A DNA stretch of 64,000 nucleotides, from positions 1-64,000 of the forward strand of contig CAYQTE010000014.1 of assembly GCA_964420285.1 (NCBI GenBank), given 5' to 3'. Positions 1-8,443 of this stretch are shown one piece after another. A program made the position numbers and the translations under genes. The notes under the pieces were generated by a model, which was given only the letters and a program-made list of their open reading frames with translations, had not been told where the DNA came from and ran no database searches. Origin of the DNA: CAYQTE01 sp964420285. GTDB taxonomy: Bacteria > Planctomycetota > Phycisphaerae > Tepidisphaerales > Tepidisphaeraceae. The first letter of the stretch is position 1. Each line of letters starts with the position of its first letter.

Positions 1-40
1 CCGCCCGCCCGGCTGCAACGGGTCGCCGCCGTGCGGTTTC

Positions 41-263
41 AACGAGAGTGCCCGATTTTCCGGGCAACCGCCTCTTCCTCCTCCCCATGTACTCAGGGGG
101 ACAAAGGTGGGGGTTCTTCGCCAGTGGCTCTGCCAGGTCGAAGCCGCGACGAACGCCGCAGCGGTCAACCCCCACCCAACCCTCCCCCTGGGTACAGGGA
201 GAGGGGAATAAAAGGCGGTCCCGCATGGATTTACACTCGCCCGGAAAATCGGGCACTCTCGTT
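41..263. repeat. Perfect 25-bp inverted repeat flanking 173 bp
   Basis: Bases 41-65 (beginning aacgagagtgcccgat) are the exact reverse complement of 239-263. The intervening 173 bp contain a copy of the C-rich 'ccct...ggggg' element found elsewhere in the window. Perfect terminal inverted repeats around a short non-coding core look like a small non-autonomous mobile element, but no target-site duplication or related transposase was seen. Confidence 0.6.
84..215. repeat. C-rich hairpin element, copy A (divergent)
   Basis: The left part carries 'tgtactcagggggac' and the right part 'ccctccccctgggtacaggg' with 'gagagggg'. These are the two half-sites of the element seen in better form at 33023, 34012, 35112, 40211 and 40718. 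This copy has decayed in its left hairpin. Confidence 0.55.
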
Positions 264-552
264 CGTAGCGGCTCGCCTCCCGCCGAAAGTGGGGTGATCG
301 CCAGATGGGCGCGCCTGGGCGCGTACGAAACTCGACCCGGGCGCGCCAGGTTCAGACTATTTCATGACAAGTTCGAACTTTTTCGGCGCTTTTGGGTGCG
401 CGTTTGGGAGCAATGTTCGGGCGAAACCGCGTTATCCGGCCGGGAAACGGGACGCCGCCAGCGCGGGACACGGGGTGGCTTTGACGGTAAACTCAATCCA
501 GCAAGCCAGTTGAAGGAGATTTCTGCTACGGAGCCGGCCCGAAATACGGGGC

Positions 553-2280
553 ATGAGCCGCATGGTGCGCCAGGACCGCCCAAATTCTCTCCCTGTGTCC
601 GGCAGTGAGGTCGAGCCGGAGGCCCGCCGCCGCGCCGCGGTGGTTTCTCGGCCGGCGGCGGTCGCCTTGGCGGCCTTGGCTGCCGGCATTTTCGCACAGG
701 GATTGTGGTCGCCCCGGCCGGGGATGTGGCTCATACTCGCCCTTGGTCTGGGCTTCGCATCGCTGTGGCTGCGGCAGGCGGCGACGCGGGGAATAACGCT
801 GGCGATCGCCACGGCGGTGCTGGGTCTGGCGGCGGCCGAGGCGCAATACAACCGCGCTGCAGCCGATGACATTCTCAATGACATCGGTGATTCGCCCAGG
901 CTCGCCGAGCTACAGGTTCGTCTGGATCAAGAACCGCGTTTCTTCATGCCCCATGCGGATTTACACCTGAACTCCCCGCTCGAGCAAGCCACGGCCGCCG
1001 TCGTTGCCATCAAGTCGGCCGGTCAATGGCGGCCGGCCAGCGGATGGGTCAGTTTGTTCCTGGACGAGGCCAATCCCAATCTCACGCCGGGGCGAGACTA
1101 TCGCATTATCGGCATGCTCCAGCATCCCGGCAAGAATGATCCCGAGATCGCCGAACACGATCGCCGTCACGGCATTGGCGCCGAACTGGCCGTCAATCAC
1201 GCCGACGCCGTCGAGCCCATCGGCGACATGGCGATGCCGTGGATGCTGTCGGTGCGGCAATGGGTTCGGGGGCTGATATCGGATGGATTCGGTTCGCGGC
1301 TGGTTTCCAACATCAATAACCGCGCTGAAATTGACCGGGCCATTCTCTGCCAGTTGATCCTGGGTGATCACGATCCGCTGTCCCGCCAAACACAGGATGA
1401 CTTCGCCCAGTCCGGAACGACATGGCAACTGGGAATCAGCGGCCTGCATATCGCCATGGTCGCGGGTCTGGTTGGGCTGGTCGGCCGGTTGCTGCGGTGG
1501 CCGCCCCGGTCAAGTCTGCTGGCGGCGGCGATCGCGGCGATGGCCTACGCAATGATCGCGGATTCGGGACAGGCGTCGTGGCGGGCGACACTGTGTTGCG
1601 TGGTCGCCTCGTGCGGACTGCTCAGCCGACGGTCGGTCGATGCCGCCCAGGTCTTTTGCGTGTGCATGCTGGCAATGTTGCTGGTCAGCCCGATGGCGGC
1701 GTATGACGCCGCCACGCAGATCGGCGTCGCGGCGGTGGCTGGGCTGTTGATCTGGTCGGGCCCGGTGCGAGACATGGCGAGGTGGCTCGGTCCCGGCGAC
1801 CAGGAAGTGGCGGTGCGTGCCGCATCGATGGGCCGCGGGCGCGTTGACCGCCGTGCCGCGATCGCGGCCGTCTTGCGAACCGTCGCGCGATGGGGACTGG
1901 GAGTGCTGGCCGCTTCGATCATCGCCTTCGCCAGCACGGCGCCGGCGATCGCCTACCACTTCAAGCAGATCTCGCCCTGGACACCGGTGGCGTCGCTGCT
2001 CCTGTTGCCGTTTACCGTTGCCGCCATGGTCGGCGGATTGGCCAAGGCACTACTGTGTCTGCTCTGGCCCGGCGGCGCCGGCGCCTGGGCGTGGCTGGCG
2101 GCGATTCCGGCCGATCTGCTCCGCCACGTGGTCGGCTGGCTGGCGACCTGGCCGGCAGCGCAAATAACGGTCGGTGGCATGTCCGTCTGGATGCTGATCT
2201 ACTGCTGGGCGACGCTGCTGACATTGCGCGTGTTGCTCTGGCTCATCCAGTTGGCCAACCCGCAAATTTCCGGTGCATAA
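553..2280 (+). CDS. comEC: ComEC/Rec2-family DNA-uptake channel protein
   Basis: This 575-residue polytopic membrane protein resembles ComEC, the inner-membrane channel that passes single-stranded DNA into the cell during transformation. It has an N-terminal hydrophobic region (about residues 30-90), a soluble OB-like/DUF4131 region, and then the Competence domain with the family motif WQLGISGLHIAMVAG at about residues 289-303, followed by many membrane segments. It stops near residue 575, so the C-terminal metallo-beta-lactamase-like domain of full-length ComEC (about 750 residues) is absent. An ATG at 562 is an alternative start. The stop codon lies about 47 bases before the next gene, suggesting co-transcription. 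No other competence gene is nearby, although the type II secretion locus at the far end of the window encodes related machinery. Confidence 0.85.
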   Translation: MSRMVRQDRPNSLPVSGSEVEPEARRRAAVVSRPAAVALAALAAGIFAQGLWSPRPGMWLILALGLGFASLWLRQAATRGITLAIATAVLGLAAAEAQYNRAAADDILNDIGDSPRLAELQVRLDQEPRFFMPHADLHLNSPLEQATAAVVAIKSAGQWRPASGWVSLFLDEANPNLTPGRDYRIIGMLQHPGKNDPEIAEHDRRHGIGAELAVNHADAVEPIGDMAMPWMLSVRQWVRGLISDGFGSRLVSNINNRAEIDRAILCQLILGDHDPLSRQTQDDFAQSGTTWQLGISGLHIAMVAGLVGLVGRLLRWPPRSSLLAAAIAAMAYAMIADSGQASWRATLCCVVASCGLLSRRSVDAAQVFCVCMLAMLLVSPMAAYDAATQIGVAAVAGLLIWSGPVRDMARWLGPGDQEVAVRAASMGRGRVDRRAAIAAVLRTVARWGLGVLAASIIAFASTAPAIAYHFKQISPWTPVASLLLLPFTVAAMVGGLAKALLCLLWPGGAGAWAWLAAIPADLLRHVVGWLATWPAAQITVGGMSVWMLIYCWATLLTLRVLLWLIQLANPQISGA

Positions 2281-2326
2281 GGTGCGCGACACCATCGTCT
2301 TTGACAGCCTTGGCGACTCGCGTAGG

Positions 2327-4024
2327 ATGGCCGATGTCATGCAAACTGACCCGCATCGCCACGCCGGCCTGCGACGGACGTTTATCGCGCTGGCCCTGCT
2401 TGTGGTAACGGCGGCCGCATTCTCGCCGGTCTGTTTTGCCGAGTTTCTCAACTGGGACGATCAGACCACTCTGTATCAAAACCCCGACATGAACCCGCCG
2501 ACGCTGGCGGGAATCGGCCGCTATTGGACCGAGCCGGCGGGTGAATTGTATATCCCCGTGACATATACCGTATGGGGCGCCGCAGCGCATGTGGCCTATG
2601 CGCCCGATGCCGGTGCGCAGGGCATCTATCTGAATGCCACAGTGTTCCACACGCTCAATCTGGCGATCCATCTCCTGACTGTCCTGGCGGCGTTCGGCTT
2701 GTTGAGATTGCTGATCGGCAACGACATCGCGGCGGCCGTGGGTGCGGCGGTGCTGGCGCTGCATCCGCTTCAGGTTGAGCCGGTCGCGTGGGTTTCGGGA
2801 ACGAAAGATGTCCTGTGCGGACTGCTTTCGCTGCTGGCTATCTGGCAATACCTGCGATCGCTTCGGCCGAACATCGCACTGCGGCGAAAAGTCCTGCGTT
2901 ACATTCTCGCCACCATCGTTTTTGTGCTGGCGTTGCTCTCCAAGCCTTCGGCCGTCACCGTACCGCTGGTCGCGGCGGCCTTGGCGATCGGCATTTTGCG
3001 AAGACCCTGGAGAGCGGTTCTGGCGGCGACGTGGCCGTGGCTCGTCCTGGCGATGCCGGTGGCGATTCTCGGCATGAGAGTGCAGCCGGGGATCATCTCG
3101 ATGTACGATCCGCTTGCACTTCGGCCGCTGGTAGCCGGCGATGCGCTGGCGTTTTACCTGGTGAAGCTCATCGCCCCGGTGCAACTGGCAATCGACTACG
3201 GCCACGCTCCCGACGCGGTTCTGCACCGCACGCTCACGTTGTTCGCCTGGCTGTTGCCGCTGGCGGTGGGACTGCTCGTCTGGCGGTGGCGGCGGACGCG
3301 ATACCTCCTCACGGCCGCAATGGTATTCTTGTGCTCGCTGCTGCCCGTGCTGGGATTTGTCCGCTTCAGCTTTCAGGAATATTCAACGGTTGCCGATCAC
3401 TACGTCTATGTCGCCATGCTGGGCCCGGCGTTGCTGACGGCGTGGATTTGGTCTCGAACGCCAGCGCCATTGCATGCCGCAATTGTTGCGATTATCGCCG
3501 GCCTGAGCCTGCTGAGCTTTCGGCAGACCCGCTTTTGGCATGACACGGTGACCGTGTTCCGGCACAATCTGGATGTCAATCCAACCAGTTTCGCGGCTCA
3601 CCGCGTTCTGGGTTTCGTGTATGCCACCCAGGGACGGATTCCGCAGGCGATCCAGCAGTATGGGGCAGCGCTGCAGACCCATCCAGACGATCCGACCTCG
3701 CATTTCAATCTAGGCAACATCCACCTGCTGTATCTGAACGATCCCGCCGGCGCGGCCGTCGAGTATCAGGCGGCGGAACTGGGCCGGCCGAACGATCCCG
3801 CCGTCCATAGCAACCTCGCCCAGGCCTATAAGATTCTGGGGAAGACCGACCTGTCCAACCGGGAATTTGCCGCCGCGTGCGTGGAAACCGGCAAGCAACT
3901 CGAAGCCGGCGGCCAGAAACCGGCCGCGGTCGCCCAGTTCACGCGGGCGCTGCAATACGATCCCCATTGTCAGCCCGCACTCGATGCTCTATTGCGGCTG
4001 GCTCCGCCGGGGGCGGGTCAATGA
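2327..4024 (+). CDS. Polytopic membrane protein with C-terminal TPR repeats
   Basis: The 565-residue product has about ten hydrophobic segments in its first ~420 residues and tetratricopeptide repeats in the last ~130 (for example FAAHRVLGFVYATQGRIPQA). The N-terminal FLNWDDQTTLYQNP motif is typical of TMTC-like/planctomycete TPR membrane proteins related to glycosyltransferase family 39 folds; a protein-mannosyltransferase role is possible but unproven. The ATG at 2327 is preceded by GTAGG. A GTG at 2273 in the same frame would overlap the comEC stop and is a weaker choice. A paralogue with the same architecture lies at 55447-57462 within the secretion locus. Confidence 0.75.
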   Translation: MADVMQTDPHRHAGLRRTFIALALLVVTAAAFSPVCFAEFLNWDDQTTLYQNPDMNPPTLAGIGRYWTEPAGELYIPVTYTVWGAAAHVAYAPDAGAQGIYLNATVFHTLNLAIHLLTVLAAFGLLRLLIGNDIAAAVGAAVLALHPLQVEPVAWVSGTKDVLCGLLSLLAIWQYLRSLRPNIALRRKVLRYILATIVFVLALLSKPSAVTVPLVAAALAIGILRRPWRAVLAATWPWLVLAMPVAILGMRVQPGIISMYDPLALRPLVAGDALAFYLVKLIAPVQLAIDYGHAPDAVLHRTLTLFAWLLPLAVGLLVWRWRRTRYLLTAAMVFLCSLLPVLGFVRFSFQEYSTVADHYVYVAMLGPALLTAWIWSRTPAPLHAAIVAIIAGLSLLSFRQTRFWHDTVTVFRHNLDVNPTSFAAHRVLGFVYATQGRIPQAIQQYGAALQTHPDDPTSHFNLGNIHLLYLNDPAGAAVEYQAAELGRPNDPAVHSNLAQAYKILGKTDLSNREFAAACVETGKQLEAGGQKPAAVAQFTRALQYDPHCQPALDALLRLAPPGAGQ

Positions 4025-4110
4025 GCGATTCGATCACCCAACACCATCGCCCGCCCGCGTTGACACCCACTTGGGCGCGGTCTACATTTCGGTTCGTGCA
4101 TTATCCTAAA

Positions 4111-4689
4111 ATGACTCTCCGGCGATTTCCGTTTTTTCCCCTGACCTGCACGTGCCTGCTGCTTCTGGCCGCCTGCGATTCATCCAATTCCCGACCGCGA
4201 ACCAGTGATGAAATCGCGATGTTCTCGCCGGTGTCGATCCGCCTGCATCCGGCCTTTACGCTGGTCAAGGATCTCTCCGGCAACGGAATTCCCGACGGCT
4301 TCGAGGCCGTCGTCGAATTCGACGACCGCTTTGGCGACCCGACTCGTGCGGCCGGGACCGTCCTGTTCGAACTCTACGATTACCGGGCCGGTTTCCCCGA
4401 TGATCGCGGCGTTCGCCTGGTGGATCCCTGGCCCGGTAAAATCCTCACCGTCGATCAGCAAAAGGCTCACTGGGACGTCGCCCTCCGCGCCTACAGTTTT
4501 GAACTCGCCTATCCCGCCGTTCGGACCGATCGAGATTATGTGCTGCACGTTACCTACGATCCCGGCCCCGGCAACGGTCCGATGCTCTTTGCACAGACCA
4601 TCATCAACTCGACCAAGCCGAGATCGTCGCCTGTGACCCGGCCAATCTCACATGAGCCCTCCACCTCTCCCGTCTCCAGCCCGCGATGA
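4111..4689 (+). CDS. Putative lipoprotein of unknown function
   Basis: The 192-residue product starts MTLRRFPFFPLTCTCLLLLAAC, a lipoprotein signal peptide with lipobox LAAC. The mature part is a beta-rich domain (residues ~45-170) with FDDRFGDPTRAAGTVLFELY. No catalytic motif is visible. The start was chosen because the signal peptide begins there; the frame is open further upstream but lacks a ribosome binding site. Its 3' end overlaps the next gene by 38 bases, so the two are probably translationally coupled. Confidence 0.65.
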   Translation: MTLRRFPFFPLTCTCLLLLAACDSSNSRPRTSDEIAMFSPVSIRLHPAFTLVKDLSGNGIPDGFEAVVEFDDRFGDPTRAAGTVLFELYDYRAGFPDDRGVRLVDPWPGKILTVDQQKAHWDVALRAYSFELAYPAVRTDRDYVLHVTYDPGPGNGPMLFAQTIINSTKPRSSPVTRPISHEPSTSPVSSPR

Positions 4690-6151
4690 CCCGGCGCCCC
4701 TCGACGCCATGACGCTCCTGGCGCGACGCATGGCCGCTGAATTGGCCGCTTCGTTTGATCCGGCCCAGCCAGCCCGCTTCACCCGCGCCCCCGGCCGGCT
4801 CGATGTCATGGGTGGCATCGCCGATTACACCGGGTCGATGGTGTGCGAATACACGCTGGGCGTATCCGCCGCCGTCGCGCTGGCGCCGCGCTCCGATCGC
4901 AATGTTCAGATCTTCAGTTTCAACCTGCTGGACGAGAATCAGCCCTTCACCATGTCTGTGCCTCTGGACGCCCTCGCCGGCCCGCTGGAAAAGCTGCGGC
5001 GGGATTTCCATGCCGCCGGGCGAAAATGGGGCGGATATTTCGCAGGCTGCCTGGCCGTCCTCCACGAGCAGCAACTCATCGACCTGACCGACCCGCGCAT
5101 CGGCGGCATCAACCTGGCCGTGCTCAGCCAGATTCCGCTGGGCGCCGGCATCAGCTCCAGCGCGGCCATCGAAGTGGCGACGATGATGAACCTGGCGGGT
5201 CATTTCGGCCTGCTGAGCGGTCGCGACGCCATCGAACCGCTCGATCTGGCGTCGATGTGCCAACGCGTCGAAAACCACGTCGTCGGCGCGCCCTGCGGGA
5301 TCATGGACCAGGTCAGCAGTTGCTGCGGCCGGGCCGGATCGCTTCTGCGGCTCATCTGCCAGCCGCACAAACTTCTCCCGCCGCTGCCGCTTCCCGACGG
5401 CGTGAAGGTCGTCGGCATCAACACCAATGTGCGCCACAGCGTCGGCGGCGGCATGTACGGCCGCACTCGCTGCGCCGCCTTTATGGGGCATCGCATCATT
5501 CTCGACAAGATGCGGCAGATCGGAATCACGTCCGGCCGAACCCTCACCGGCGATCCAACCGGCGGTTACCTGGCCAATCTCGATGCCAACGACTATCGCG
5601 AGATTTTCCGCCACGCTCTTCCCGAATGGCTCGATGGCGAGGAATTCCTCTCGCGGTACAACTCGACGATCGACACGGCCACCGATGTCGATCCGACGGT
5701 TCGCTACCATGTCCGGCAGGCGACGGATCATCACGTCCACGAAGCCGTGCGTGTGCGGCATTTCGTCGAATTACTCGAGGAGGCCGCGACGCTGGATCGA
5801 CACAGCGATCCCTGGCGGCACGCGCTGCACAAGGCGGGACACCTCATGTACGACTCGCACCAGTCCTACACGCACGATGCCATGCTCGGCGCCGATGAGT
5901 GCGATCTGCTGGTCGATCTGGCCCGCAACCACGAAGGCGACGGCATCTTCGGGGCCAAGATCACTGGCGGCGGCAGCGGCGGCACCGTTGCCATCCTGAC
6001 CGAGGACACGGCCCAGGTCGATCACGCGATTGAACAGATGATGCACGACTACCAGACGCGCGCGGACCGCGTGCCCCAGCAACTCAGCGGCGCCAGCGAT
6101 GGCGCCTGGTCCGCCGGCGGCGGAATCATCAAACCGCCCGCTGAGTTCTAG
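4652..6151 (+). CDS. GHMP-family sugar kinase, L-arabinokinase-like
   Basis: This 499-residue protein has the three GHMP kinase motifs: substrate-end motif 1 APGRLDVMGGIADYTGS (about residues 48-64), phosphate-binding motif 2 PLGAGISSSAAIEVATMM (about 167-184) and motif 3 GAKITGGGSGGTVAIL (about 433-448). Motif 1 differs from the galactokinase signature (GRVNLIGEHTDY) and matches the form in the kinase half of plant L-arabinokinase (ARA1), where GG-A replaces GEH-T. The substrate is therefore more likely L-arabinose or another sugar than galactose; this is inference from the motif. It would act in the cytosol making sugar-1-phosphate. An ATG at 4709 is an alternative start. The GH35 galactosidase at 40.9 kb is the only other obvious carbohydrate gene here. 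Confidence 0.8.
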   Translation: MSPPPLPSPARDDPAPLDAMTLLARRMAAELAASFDPAQPARFTRAPGRLDVMGGIADYTGSMVCEYTLGVSAAVALAPRSDRNVQIFSFNLLDENQPFTMSVPLDALAGPLEKLRRDFHAAGRKWGGYFAGCLAVLHEQQLIDLTDPRIGGINLAVLSQIPLGAGISSSAAIEVATMMNLAGHFGLLSGRDAIEPLDLASMCQRVENHVVGAPCGIMDQVSSCCGRAGSLLRLICQPHKLLPPLPLPDGVKVVGINTNVRHSVGGGMYGRTRCAAFMGHRIILDKMRQIGITSGRTLTGDPTGGYLANLDANDYREIFRHALPEWLDGEEFLSRYNSTIDTATDVDPTVRYHVRQATDHHVHEAVRVRHFVELLEEAATLDRHSDPWRHALHKAGHLMYDSHQSYTHDAMLGADECDLLVDLARNHEGDGIFGAKITGGGSGGTVAILTEDTAQVDHAIEQMMHDYQTRADRVPQQLSGASDGAWSAGGGIIKPPAEF

Positions 6152-6260
6152 ACGACCGATTTTGGCGAGCGAACATCGGCGGATTGCGGCTGAATAATTA
6201 CCGCCGCGTCGCGCCGCGCGGTACGATGGCCGTGGAAGCGACCTTTTATGCGGAGGGTCG

Positions 6261-7469
6261 ATGAGGGATACACGTCTCAATTCGTCCAGGTCATTCTCTC
6301 TTCCAGGAATCGCGTTCTTGCTGTTGGCCGCCTGCGCGGGTTGGTGCGGCGCGCAAGCGCCACGGCCATCAGCCTCGCCAGACGCGGCGGCAATTGCGGC
6401 CGAACGTCAGGTGTTGCTCAAACCCGTTGAGCAACGAATTGCCTCGTTGCAAGCGATGTGTGATCAAATCCCGCTGGAGGAACGGCCGCAAAGCCAAACC
6501 TATAAGCGGCTCCAGGACGCTCTGGCGGAGAAGACGCAGATTCAATCGGCCTCCGACGCCGACATCGCCGCCCGCATCGCACCCACTGGAACTGTACCGG
6601 CCAACAGCCCGCAGCCGCCGACAACCATCGCGACGGCCGACAATCACGATTCGGCGACCACACAGCCGGCCGTCAGTGGCTTGGAAATCCAACTGCTGTT
6701 TCCCGGTTCGCGGTCGCAGGGTCAGGCCGACGCGATAGCAAATCCGCCGGTCGGGTGCGAACTGGTCACGCTGCACGCACCCGGCGGGAAGAAGATCGTG
6801 GCGATCTTCGGCAAGGCAACCGGATCTCGCCCGGCGACGACGCGGCCATCAATCCTGTATTTCTATGGAAACGGCACGTGCATGGCCTACAGCCTGGATG
6901 TATTCAATCGCTTTCGTGGTCTTGGCTTCAACGTCATCATGGCGGATTATCCGGGTTACGGAATGAGCGAAGGATCGGCAAGCGAATCGGGCTGCTATGC
7001 GACGGCCGACGCACAATACGATTATCTGCTCACGCGAAGCGACGTGGACAAGGGTCGGATGGTGTCGGCGGGATGGTCGCTGGGCGCGGCCGTCGCGATC
7101 GACCTGGCCAGCCGCCGGCGCGTGGCGGGACTGGCGACATTCAGCGCGTTCACGAACATCGCGGACATGAGCCGCACGCTGCTGAAAGGCCTGCCGCTGG
7201 TAATTCCGCTGAGCAGCCGATTCGATAACCTGGCCAAGATTGGCTCGGTGTCTGTTCCGATCTTCATGGCGCACGGCACGCAGGATCAACTCGTTCCCCC
7301 GGAGATGCTGGACCAACTTGCCAAATCGGCCAAGACCGCCGTCACAACAGTCCGCGTCAATGGCGCAGCGCACAACGACATCTTCCAACGCGGCGGCAAT
7401 TCGCTGTACCAGAAAGTCAAGGCGTATGTGGACGGTTTATCGGCGGTCGCCCCGACAACCCGGCCGTAA
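6261..7469 (+). CDS. Secreted/lipid-anchored alpha/beta hydrolase
   Basis: The 402-residue protein has a signal peptide ending near LLLAACAGWC (possible lipobox AAC), a charged and proline/threonine-rich linker to about residue 130, and an alpha/beta-hydrolase fold related to the BEM46/FrsA-like group. Visible catalytic elements are the nucleophile elbow GWSLG, an acid in HGTQDQLVPP and a histidine in GAAHNDIF. The oxyanion region is LYFYGNGTC and GYGMSEG follows. GGAGG sits 7-11 bases upstream of the ATG. The substrate is unknown; an ester or peptide is likely. It probably works in the periplasm. Confidence 0.78.
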   Translation: MRDTRLNSSRSFSLPGIAFLLLAACAGWCGAQAPRPSASPDAAAIAAERQVLLKPVEQRIASLQAMCDQIPLEERPQSQTYKRLQDALAEKTQIQSASDADIAARIAPTGTVPANSPQPPTTIATADNHDSATTQPAVSGLEIQLLFPGSRSQGQADAIANPPVGCELVTLHAPGGKKIVAIFGKATGSRPATTRPSILYFYGNGTCMAYSLDVFNRFRGLGFNVIMADYPGYGMSEGSASESGCYATADAQYDYLLTRSDVDKGRMVSAGWSLGAAVAIDLASRRRVAGLATFSAFTNIADMSRTLLKGLPLVIPLSSRFDNLAKIGSVSVPIFMAHGTQDQLVPPEMLDQLAKSAKTAVTTVRVNGAAHNDIFQRGGNSLYQKVKAYVDGLSAVAPTTRP

Positions 7470-7518
7470 CGAGCCGGCCCAAACAGTATTCCTTGCAAAT
7501 CCAGATCAGTAAGGCGAT

Positions 7519-8064
7519 CTATTTCGGCGCCGGTTCCGCCAGCGCCTTGTCGATGGCGGCGTCGATCGCCTTGGCGGTGTCATCGCCGCCGTAGCCGACG
7601 AACGCGTCTTTCACTGTGCCATCACGGCCGACGACGATCGTCGTCGGGATTCCCGAGACCAGGTAGGCCTGTAGCGCCGCGCCCTTGTCGTCCATGAGCA
7701 CGGTAAACGTGTAGCTGTTCTGCTTGAGAAATGCGCTAACCACGTCCTTGGTTTCCCTGTCATCCGTTGCCCACACCACCAGACCCTTGTCCGCCAAGGC
7801 CTTGTCGGCGCTGACTTTCTGCACGTGCGGCAGGCTCTCCTTGCACGGCGGGCACCACGTCGCCCAGAAATCGACCAGCACCACCTTCCCCTTCATGCCC
7901 GCCAGCGAAACATCCTTACCGTCGATCGTCTTGAGCGTTATGCCCGGCGCGGCCTTGCCCTTGAGCGAAGCGGGATCATCGGCCGCACATGCGGTCAGGC
8001 TGATCCCCAACAACATCGCCGCGCCCAGAGCCAGAATCGCCGATTTCTGTAGAGCATTTTTCAT
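7519..8064 (-). CDS. TlpA/ResA-like thiol-disulfide oxidoreductase
   Basis: The 181-residue product has a lipoprotein-type signal peptide (LGISLTACA) and a thioredoxin fold with DFWATWCPPCKESLP, where CPPC is the redox pair, plus cis-proline region SGIPTTIVV. CPPC is typical of TlpA/ResA/AhpC-TSA-like periplasmic reductants that reduce apocytochromes or other envelope cysteines. A strong AGGAGGA ribosome site lies just upstream. It stands alone, convergent with the hydrolase gene. The leader contains an 8-bp hairpin at 8100-8120. Confidence 0.88.
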   Translation of the reverse strand: MKNALQKSAILALGAAMLLGISLTACAADDPASLKGKAAPGITLKTIDGKDVSLAGMKGKVVLVDFWATWCPPCKESLPHVQKVSADKALADKGLVVWATDDRETKDVVSAFLKQNSYTFTVLMDDKGAALQAYLVSGIPTTIVVGRDGTVKDAFVGYGGDDTAKAIDAAIDKALAEPAPK

Positions 8065-8443
8065 GTGCCATCCTCCTGTACGCCGCCCCGCCGCAAGATG
8101 GCCGACCCCGGTGGTCGGCCACTTTGCCTAGTCTACGGCTCCAAGACCGGCCGGACAAGCAATTCTCGGACTCTAAGGGCACGCACGGGAACAATTCGTT
8201 CACCTGAAATTGATCTCAAACCCTCGAAATCAGGCAAGAAAACACGTCGGATGGGCGGATTCTTCGCTACAAGTGGCGCAAACATTATAGAATACTGTGC
8301 GAGGGCGATAAGTTCGCGCCCGGAGGACGGGAATGATTTGACGGTCGGCCGTGGCCGGGTAGGCTGAGAGTCTCGGGCGGGCTGGCGTCCAGGTGGCTGT
8401 CGCCCGTGAACCGAGCCCGACACGGGGCGAGATGGAGTGGAGA
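8065..8443. other. Divergent intergenic region with a hairpin
   Basis: This 379-bp gap separates the divergent thioredoxin and protease genes and should contain both promoters. Visible structure: an 8-bp perfect hairpin (8100-8107 with 8113-8120, loop ccggt) in the thioredoxin leader, and an AT-rich box attatagaat at about 8285-8294 that could be a -10 region for the protease. No gene is apparent. Confidence 0.4.

Larger units (their letters stand above)
1..552. other. Intergenic region, repeats only
   Basis: I see no convincing gene in this stretch; the open frames across it are C/G-rich readings of repeat DNA. It holds a perfect 25-bp inverted repeat (41-65 and 239-263) around a C-rich hairpin element. 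The last ~150 bases form the leader of the ComEC-type gene, with an AAGGAG sequence near 513 that is too far from the ATG at 553 to be its ribosome binding site. An upstream gene may end just outside the window. Confidence 0.5.

Noticed and set aside
8341..8443. TPP-riboswitch-like ctgaga and gaacc segments upstream of the protease gene
   Set aside because: Spacing and flanking helices do not fit the thiamine pyrophosphate aptamer, and the downstream gene has no thiamine role.
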